Assembly (NCBI RefSeq): GCF_030445035.2
Contig: NC_080701.1
Location: 25,698,798 to 25,762,797 of the forward strand
DNA length: 64,000 nt
From: Dasypus novemcinctus
Lineage: Eukaryota > Chordata > Mammalia > Cingulata > Dasypodidae
Reading direction: 5' to 3'
Positions 57,271-64,000 of the stretch are shown piece by piece. The notes below the pieces were generated by a model, which saw only the letters and a program-made list of their open reading frames with translations, was not told the origin of the DNA and did not search any database. Positions within the stretch are counted from its first letter, which is position 1, and every line of letters begins with the position of its first letter. A program made the position numbers and the translations under genes.

Positions 57271-58640
57271 TGCCTTCTTGATCCCAGTGAGAAAGGTGAT
57301 TTTAACATAACCTTTAGTAGGTTAAAGGGCTAACTAAAGGAGATGAGAATGTGAATTGTGGCAGGAGAGTTAATAAATAGTTTTCAGGTTTTATCTGTTC
57401 AGGTCCATCTTTTCATATGACTCCTTGATGAAGAAACATACTGAGAGCTGATAAACTCAGCCATTATTGACGGCCTGTTCAAAGCGCTCATATCAAACTG
57501 TGGCAAATAAATAAGTTCTGGTTCCTGCTTCTCAGGGTATTTGTAGCCAGTAGGAAAGATCAGTATATATACACATAAAAAATGCAGATTGTGATGCCAT
57601 TTAAAATACCAAATAAAAAGGCCGACTGCAGGAATTGGGTGGGGAACATTTCAAGTAAGATTTGACACTTGAACTGGTGTTAATAGGGGAAAAAGACATT
57701 TCTAGAAGAACAGTGCTTGTTTAGGGACAGCATGTAGTTCAGTAGAGCGAAAAATCATCGGGAGTGTGGAAGGAATGAAGATTATAAAGGTGAACATTTC
57801 TTTGGGCCTTGAGAAGCCATTCAAGGTTTTCTGAGTGGGGAAGAGACATGATGGACTCTGGCAGGATGGTTTGGAGGGAGGAAAGAGGGAAAAACTTCAG
57901 TAGATTTTACATGAGTATAGACAGGGAATAAGGAAGTGAATGAAGCTAGTGGCATTAAACCAGAGGCAGCTCTGTGAGAGGAAGTGCCTCTTCAGAGGGA
58001 GAATCAAGAGGACTTGATGACAGATGGGAAGCCTGAAACGTTGGGTGACTGGAAGGGCAGTGGTAACACAGCCAAGATGGGAGTGATAACAGGAGGAAGG
58101 CGAGAGGGAGTGAGAGCAAACTGGGACTGGGAGGAGACGCAGTGCCTTTAATTCGCAGTGTGCAGAATGGTGGGGGCTGCTTGCATAGGGAATTGTAACA
58201 GGTAACTAGAAATGGGAGAAGTTGGAAATAGGCATGTCGATTTGACAGTCATGTAGAGATTACCCTGAAGCAGGGAGGGGATGGTGGAGTCTTTATGGGA
58301 AATAGAAGGTGATGGATGACATAAGCCTAATTTTTTTTTTTTTTAAGGCTTTGGTCTTTGAGTGTATCGTTTGCTAATGAGAAAGTACAGTGAAGACTTC
58401 CTTAAAAGGAGCAGAGAGAAGCTTTTTCCTGAGGTTAGGCTCCCAAGGCTGTTGGACCTTACTGCCCCTGCAATTAGTTTCTTAATTGTAGTGTTTAATA
58501 GAATGAATAACCAGCAAAAATGCACCATTGAACCCTCTGCATTTCTGAGGGACAGGCCTGCATTTGAGCTGCCACAGTCTCCATTCTTCTGTTACAGATG
58601 CTGTGCTGTTAATATCCTTAAATTGTGCTCTTTGTCTGGG
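57271..58640. other. GPAT4 intron 2 sequence
   Basis: Purine-rich, with fragments resembling old dispersed repeats. A 95-codon open frame at 58362-58649 has no recognisable domain and is probably chance. Confidence 0.4.
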
Positions 58641-58649
58641 AGAAGCTAA

Positions 58650-58870
58650 AAAAATAATTTAGTAATCTGCTATTGAATAATAAAAAAAAAATGGCGTCTC
58701 AGATCAGAGGATGGGAGAGGAAGTTTTAGTGAAATGAACTCTGAACCTAGCAGTATCAATTTATTACGGCTTATGTGAAAACTGCTGCTGTCAAGTGACA
58801 GCTCGGAGAAGCCAATTGTGTCGTTAGTTATTAGGCATTGGTGATGTGCATTCCCCTTCATCATTCCCCT
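58650..58870. promoter_or_regulatory. Candidate conserved non-coding segment with a TGACAGC palindrome
   Basis: A repeat-free, balanced-composition stretch in intron 2. At 58787-58802 it has GCTGTCA-AG-TGACAGC, a perfect 7-bp inverted repeat around AG. TGACAG is the core bound by MEIS/TGIF-type homeodomain proteins. The regulatory role is a guess from sequence alone. Confidence 0.25.
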
Positions 58871-60815
58871 TCTCCAGGTTGAAAGTGAGCCAGTTCATCG
58901 ACTCAGCCACCTTTAACAGGCTATTCCCAACTAACCAGGTTCTTCAATCCTGCCACTTTTCCATTACCTTTGCGACTTAGGAAAATTGTCTACTAAAAAC
59001 AGAAACATTTCAAGTTTCTGAAGTTTGAAAAGGTAAAGCCAGAAAAGTAAAAAGCAGGAGGCCAAGGATATATGTTCATTATGGACCTTTGTTTTAGACC
59101 CAGGAGCTACTTAGATCTAATTCAACAGACACCTCTCTAAAACAAACCAAAAAAACCCTGAAAGTATAGCTGTCTTGAATTTTACATAGTGAAGAAGTCC
59201 TCGTAGACTTAAACACTAGTCTAAGACTATCTAGAAAGACTTGGTGTCTTACCTGCCTGTTATAATCTAATGTCAGTATCACACTTGTCAATACAGAATC
59301 AAAGGGTTTCTGAATCTGACATTTCTTTTAGTACCAACAGAGATGCTTGACCAAAATGTAAAACTCTAAATTCTGGTTGAGAGGCCTGTGTCTACTCCAG
59401 GCTTGTTGTAACCGCTCTTGCCCTCAATCCCCTCTTGCCTAGTTTTAGGAAAGCAAAGGGAGTTGATCTACCTCCATTTTAGGAGTCCTCTTTACATTTC
59501 CTTTTTCATGAGGCAAGATATATCAGTGGCTAAATATCTCAAATGTAGACAATGAATGGGCTATATATGAGTTTTCTTGCCTTAGACCTTTCTTTGAGTA
59601 GGTGACTTTTTTTTTCTGGACCATGGTGTTTGAAGAAATTGCCAGATGAGGTCTGTTGTAGTCTTGCTAGTACTTCAGACTCTGCTGTTAAAATTTACAC
59701 CAGGTGCTTTGGGCCATGTGGAATTTGCTGTGTCGTGGAATAATAGGTTCCTTCTCAAACCTTGCATAGCAGGCTTTTTAAAAAAAAATATTTCTCCACC
59801 CCCCCCCATTGTTTTGCACTTGCTGTCTCCAGTGAATTCATGTTTTTACCTCTTATTGTTTAGTAATGGAAGAGGCCCAATCTTGGGCTCTCTTTTACTA
59901 TAGGTAAGAGGATTTTAATGAAGACAGCGAGGCTCTAGGAGCCTGGCTTATCTTTTCTAGATCCCTTTATTTCTGGAGCTCACGTATTTCTGTAAAAATG
60001 AGGATAGCTTGAAAGCTTTGCAGTTTCACAAGTTCTGTCATGTATATGATTTCATTTGGATCATCAGTGACTCCATGAAATAGGAGGTTTAATGTTATCA
60101 ATCCCATTTTGCAGGTAAAGGTTCAAAGAGTTGGAAGGAGTTGCTTAAGGCACATTTAAGTAGTGAGAGGCAAACTTCAGATTTGAATCTATGTTTTTTA
60201 AAAATTAAACACTTATGCCCCTTTTTTAACACAACTAAGCTGCTCTCAGGCCCTTCTCTTGCTAGCTGTGAGGTTCTTCTGTTTAAAGGTTACTCAGGAT
60301 GAATGGGCAGTCCAGACATATACACTATTTAAACCCTTTTTCTAATTGAAAACCAAATTGTTGCCATCCTGGAATTATTTGGGATGTTGGCAGCATCAGG
60401 CTGTAGGCAATGGCCTGAAGGGTGCTTGAATTAACTATTTGTGTACATCTCTTTGGCACTAAAGAAAGAATTTGCAAGGTCTGTGTTCTTAGCTAGTGAT
60501 TTCCTTAAGTAACCTAGAGACAGGAGCAATTTAGGTAGTAAGGAGCTAGGCCTGAGAAACCCAGATTTTGTGAGTTTCCAGTCTTTAAAGGTTATAGGTG
60601 ACTATTAACTTCTGGTCCTTCTTATCAAAGAGGGGCCCTTATCTGAAAGGAGGGGGATTTGAACTTCCTTTAAGAAAGAATGGGAACCCTCTGGGGTACA
60701 GTCCAATCTCTGGTGACTTCAGGATCCAGGCAGTCACAGGATGGAAGTGGAGGCTTTTGCTGAATGAAAACGGATCTCATTCTTGCTCTTATCCGTTTAT
60801 TTTTCTCTTCTCCAG
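58871..60815. repeat. GPAT4 intron 2, last part
   Basis: It contains a short reversed SINE-like fragment at about 59778-59830 (ccccattgttttgcacttgc) and a reversed MIR at about 60035-60215. The remainder is unassigned. Confidence 0.45.
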
Positions 60816-60885
60816 TGGGCTACCTTGAGAATGGAGAGGGGAGCCAAGGAGAAGAACCATCAACTTTACAAGCCCTATACCAATG
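60816..60885 (+). CDS. GPAT4: GPAT4 coding exon 2 (residues 56-78 plus one base)
   Basis: The acceptor ttctcttctccag ends at 60815 and the donor aatg|gtatga lies at 60886. The 70 bases encode WATLRMERGAKEKNHQLYKP and three more residues, joining in phase with exon 1 and leaving one base of a glycine codon. The segment is basic and lies after the N-terminal membrane segment. Confidence 0.93.
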
Positions 60886-61052
60886 GTATGACGGGGTCTT
60901 CGCTGGATTCTTATGCTAAATGATCCTTTTCAAATATGTTAAAAAAGTGCTTTTAATGCTACATGTACTCTTCACTATATACAATGTGTGCGTGTTCTGA
61001 ATTTTTTAACATACTTTATCCCAGCCTTCTTGATGGGTGTTTGCTTTTACAG

Positions 61053-61353
61053 GAATCATTGCAAAAGATCCCACTTCACTAGAAGAAGAGATCAAAGAAA
61101 TTCGTCGAAGTGGGAGTAACAAGGCTCTGGATAATACTCCAGAGTTTGAGCTCTCTGACATTTTCTACTTTTGCCGGAAAGGAATGGAGACTATTATGGA
61201 TGATGAGGTGACAAAAAGATTCTCAGCAGAGGAGTTGGAGTCCTGGAACCTGCTCAGCAGAACCAATTATAACTTCCAGTATATTAGCCTTCGACTCACT
61301 GTCTTGTGGGGGCTAGGAGTGCTGATTCGATATTGCTTCCTTCTGCCGCTCAG
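61053..61353 (+). CDS. GPAT4: GPAT4 coding exon 3 (residues 79-179)
   Basis: The acceptor ttgcttttacag ends at 61052 and the donor CAG|GTGAGG is at 61354. The exon completes the split glycine and encodes 99 full codons plus two bases of Arg179. It starts with an acidic region (TSLEEEIKEIRRSG) and an FELSDIFYFCRKG block. It ends in a hydrophobic segment at about residues 160-178, the first of two adjacent membrane helices that precede the catalytic domain. By eye it is almost identical to the mammalian protein. The intron before it is only 167 bp. Confidence 0.95.
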
Positions 61354-62125
61354 GTGAGGGAAGAGCTTGATGGGGATAAGAGGCTTGAGCAGCTGCTGCC
61401 TGTGCCTGATGCATGATCTCTCCACCTCTCTCTCTGCTTTCCCATTTTAGAAAGGATAGTATGACTTTCACTGGCCAGTCCATCTTTCTCTTGGAAGGGT
61501 GCACTGGTGATTGTCCTTTAAAGGTTCTGGGATTCTTTGCATATCAGATAGAAATAGTTAAGTTTCTAAAAGACAAATTGCTTGTCTAATTGGACTAAAC
61601 ACAGGCAGGGAACATCATGTGCTTTCTGGCCACTCTTCGCTGGGCCTGCTGATTCTTTCCTGCAGCTTCCCTTCCTAATACAGAGGCAGTATTGATCTCT
61701 CAGTTTTTCTGTACATGTGCTATTCTGAGTAGGTCTTGCCAGGTGCTGGTACCTTCTGGCTCCTGTTGGTTCACAGCTGTGCTTCTGCCAGGGTTGAAAG
61801 CCAAAGGGGAAGGGAAAGACAGCAGGCCAGCAGGTGCCTGAGGGCAGAACAGACAACGTTAGGATTTTCCATCATTGTGGCTGGCCTGTTGCATGAGGAG
61901 ACATTGTCATTTGAGAGTCCAGTCCATCGTTTGGGCAGTTTGGAGTCCAAATGTTCTCTGGTTTTGGCAGGCCTGTTCTCATTTTCAGGTGCAACTCCTG
62001 TCCAGGCTCTAACTGATCAATCTTGGGGGTGGTTTTCGTGGCACCCACACTCATTTTCACACGTGCAGTTCTGTACTTGGTGCAAGGATATGGTTGCTGT
62101 CTTTTAACTTGTTTTCTTTTTACAG

Positions 62126-62200
62126 GATAGCCCTTGCTTTCACGGGGATTAGCCTTCTGGTGGTTGGCACAACTGTGGTGGGATACTTGCCAAATGGGAG
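62126..62200 (+). CDS. GPAT4: GPAT4 coding exon 4 (residues 179-203 plus two bases)
   Basis: The acceptor gttttctttttacag ends at 62125 and the donor GAG|GTGAGT is at 62201. The 75 bases complete Arg179 and encode 24 residues, mostly a second hydrophobic helix (about residues 180-200) ending YLPNG. The exon ends in the second base of codon 204. The next exon, and the HX4D acyltransferase motif expected near residue 248, are not in the window. Confidence 0.94.
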
Positions 62201-62848
62201 GTGAGTAAAGCTCTCCTGACTTTGTCTGAAGGGTTGAAGCCAATGCTCATTGAGAATTGCAGTTCATATACCAGAGTTCAGATGACTTTTTTGGAGACAA
62301 CCAAATCCATGAAATCTTAGATGTATAAAATAACCCAATGTAACAATAGTACAACAATAGTTTACCTAGTTTTTTTTACTCCTCTTCATCTGTAACTTTG
62401 TTCTTTTTACTCTACAGCCACACCCTCTTCCCATTTTAAAGGAAAATGGGAGAAACCACAAACTTGGAATCTAGGACTCAGATGTTAGCAGATTTTACAG
62501 CATTTTGTTTCATTTTAGGCGTTCTGCTATGTTAACAAATAGGGTATAAAAACACGAGAAATATAAGTAGGTATTTTTGAAGAAGAATCTGCTTCTTCTG
62601 GAAAGTTCTGGGGCTAACAGACCTCTCCTGCCCAGGCTGGTGAGGAAGTTTGACTCTCTGACCTTTGCTCTGCTTCTTGTTATTGACTGGAGAGGAGAAG
62701 AATCTAGGAGACATTTGGCTCAACTATGTGGGAAATTCTAGGCTTATGAATTCTAAATCCACTAACAGAGGGAATTTAAACCATTCTTATCATTTCTTTG
62801 TTTCCTAATGCACACTAATATTTATAAAAGTATTTTGTGTAGGCAGTT
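62201..62848. other. GPAT4 intron 5' part after coding exon 4
   Basis: No further GPAT4 exon is found between here and the window end. The sequence to 62848 is unassigned. Confidence 0.5.
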
Positions 62849-63411
62849 CAGGCATACCTGGTTTTACTGCTCCTTGCTTTATTGCACTTTGCAGATATTG
62901 TGGTTTTTACAAATTGAAGATTTGTAGTGACCCTGCATTGAGCAAATCTGTTGGTGTCATTTTTCCAGCAGCATGTGGTCATTTTGTGTCTCTGTCCCAA
63001 TTTGGCAATTCTTGGAATAATTTAAACTTTTTCATTATTGTTATATCTGTTATGGTGATAGGTGGTCTCTGATGTTACCATTGTAATTGTTTTGGGGCAT
63101 CATGAACCACACACATGCAGGCTTATTCAGTAAATGTGTGTGTTCTGACCACTCCACCGACCAGCTGTTTTTCTGTCTCTCTCCTCCTCCTGGGGCTTCC
63201 TTATTCCCTGAGACACAAGAATATTGAAATTAGACCAGTTAATAGCCCTACAGTCACCTCTAAGTGTTCAAGTGAAAGGAAGAGTTGCACGTCTCTCACT
63301 TTAAGTCAAAAGCTAGAAATGATTAAACTTAGAAAGGCATGTTGAAAGCTGAAGGCCAAAAGCTAGACCTCATGTGCCCAACAGCCAAATTTTGAATGCA
63401 AAGGAAAAGTT
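62849..63411 (+). mobile_element. Tigger (pogo-type) DNA transposon fragment
   Basis: It begins caggcatacctggttttact, a Tigger-type terminal repeat. Near 63254-63330 it encodes SKCSSERKSCTSLTLSQKLE, which is the start of a Tigger transposase with its DNA-binding helix-turn-helix. Stops follow soon after (tgttgaaagctgaag). It is cut at 63411 by the poly-T of an L1. Confidence 0.8.
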
Positions 63412-64000
63412 TTTTTTTTTCGTTTTTACTGGATACCTGTAAAAAAATTTTTTTAATCATACAACATATTACACAGTATATTTGGTTCATAGTAATGCAT
63501 TCATACAGTATTTGTCCTTTTGTGTCTGGCTTGCTGTGCTCAACGTAATGTCCTCCAGGCTCATCTATGTTATCATATGCTTTACTACTTCATTTCTTCT
63601 TACAGCTGCATTATATCCCATCGTGTGAATAGAATACATGATGTTTATCCATTCATCTGTTGATGGACACCTGGGTTGTTTCCAACTTTTGGCAATTGTG
63701 AATAATGCCACTATGAACATCGGTGTGTAGATGTCTGTTCGTGTCACTGCTCTCCGTTCTTCTGGGTATATACCCAGTAGTGATATTGCAGAGTCACATG
63801 GCAGGTCTATATCCAACTTCCTTAGTAATTGCCAAACAGTCCTTCACAGTGGCTGTACCATTATCCATTTTTCCTAACAGTAGTTAAGTGTTCCTAACTC
63901 TGTACATCCTCTCCAATACTTGTCGTTCGTATCTCTGTCTTTTTAATAGTGGCCATTCTGATAGGTTTGAAATGATATCTCATTGTAATTTTAATTTGCA
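63411..64000 (-). mobile_element. L1 3' end, minus strand, running off the window
   Basis: The reversed A tail at 63411-63420 is followed by reversed 3' UTR and ORF2 end motifs (ccattcatctgttgatggac; ttctgggtatatacccagta). Confidence 0.8.

Larger units (their letters stand above)
53314..60815. other. GPAT4 intron 2
   Basis: A 7.5-kb phase-0 intron holding an L1 tip, a MER5A-like relic, a long L1 3' UTR, MIR pieces and a possible conserved regulatory segment near 58650-58870. It starts gtaagt and ends ctcttctccag. Confidence 0.8.

Noticed and set aside
58362..58649. 95-codon frame in GPAT4 intron 2
   Set aside because: No homologous family recognised, no good splice sites, and no fit to the known GPAT4 protein between its first two coding exons.

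Overview
This is a mammalian nuclear genome window, most likely from a xenarthran and probably an armadillo. At least a dozen tRNA-derived SINEs of the armadillo DAS type are scattered on both strands, each with a tRNA-like head, a body and an A-rich tail. Mammalian MIR, L2, L1, hAT-Charlie and Tigger relics are also present. No bacterial genes, CRISPR arrays or operons are visible. Repeats fill much of the window, and real protein-coding sequence is only about 0.6 kb of confident exon.

Region 1 (1-8.1 kb) is the 3' two thirds of a decayed gammaretrovirus-like endogenous retrovirus on the + strand. It runs from the end of the gag zinc knuckle through protease, reverse transcriptase, RNase H, integrase and env to a 3' LTR. 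It is broken by stops and frameshifts and by five later insertions (four SINEs and one L1 end). Region 2 (8.1-16.2 kb) holds two solo LTRs and then an AT-rich block whose minus strand is A-rich. That block carries at least two minus-strand LTRs with visible TATA box, R-region hairpin and AATAAA. Region 3 (16.2-24.3 kb) is intergenic sequence with L1, SINE and MIR relics, plus an LTR cut in two by an L1 insertion that left a 14-bp target-site duplication.

Region 4 (24.8-25.7 kb) is the least expected feature. A CpG island contains a TATA box, a good 5' splice site, a good 3' splice site, and an open reading frame carrying the PP1-docking signature of the PPP1R3 (glycogen-targeting) family. The frame stops before any CBM21 glycogen-binding domain, so it is a candidate PPP1R3C-like gene that is truncated or decaying. 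Region 5 (25.9-39.2 kb) is repeat-rich intergenic DNA.

Region 6 (39.4 kb to the end) is the 5' half of GPAT4 (AGPAT6), glycerol-3-phosphate acyltransferase 4, on the + strand. It has a CpG-island promoter with a non-coding exon 1 ending at 39862, a possible second 5' UTR exon, and four coding exons that give residues 1-203 of about 456 plus two bases of codon 204. The acyltransferase catalytic motifs lie downstream of the window. In human, GPAT4 lies on 8p11.21 downstream of GINS4, so the first 39 kb should correspond to the GINS4-GPAT4 interval. That placement is from memory of human synteny and is not shown here.

No multi-gene system was found. The PPP1R3C-like unit and the A-rich minus-strand retroviral block deserve follow-up most.
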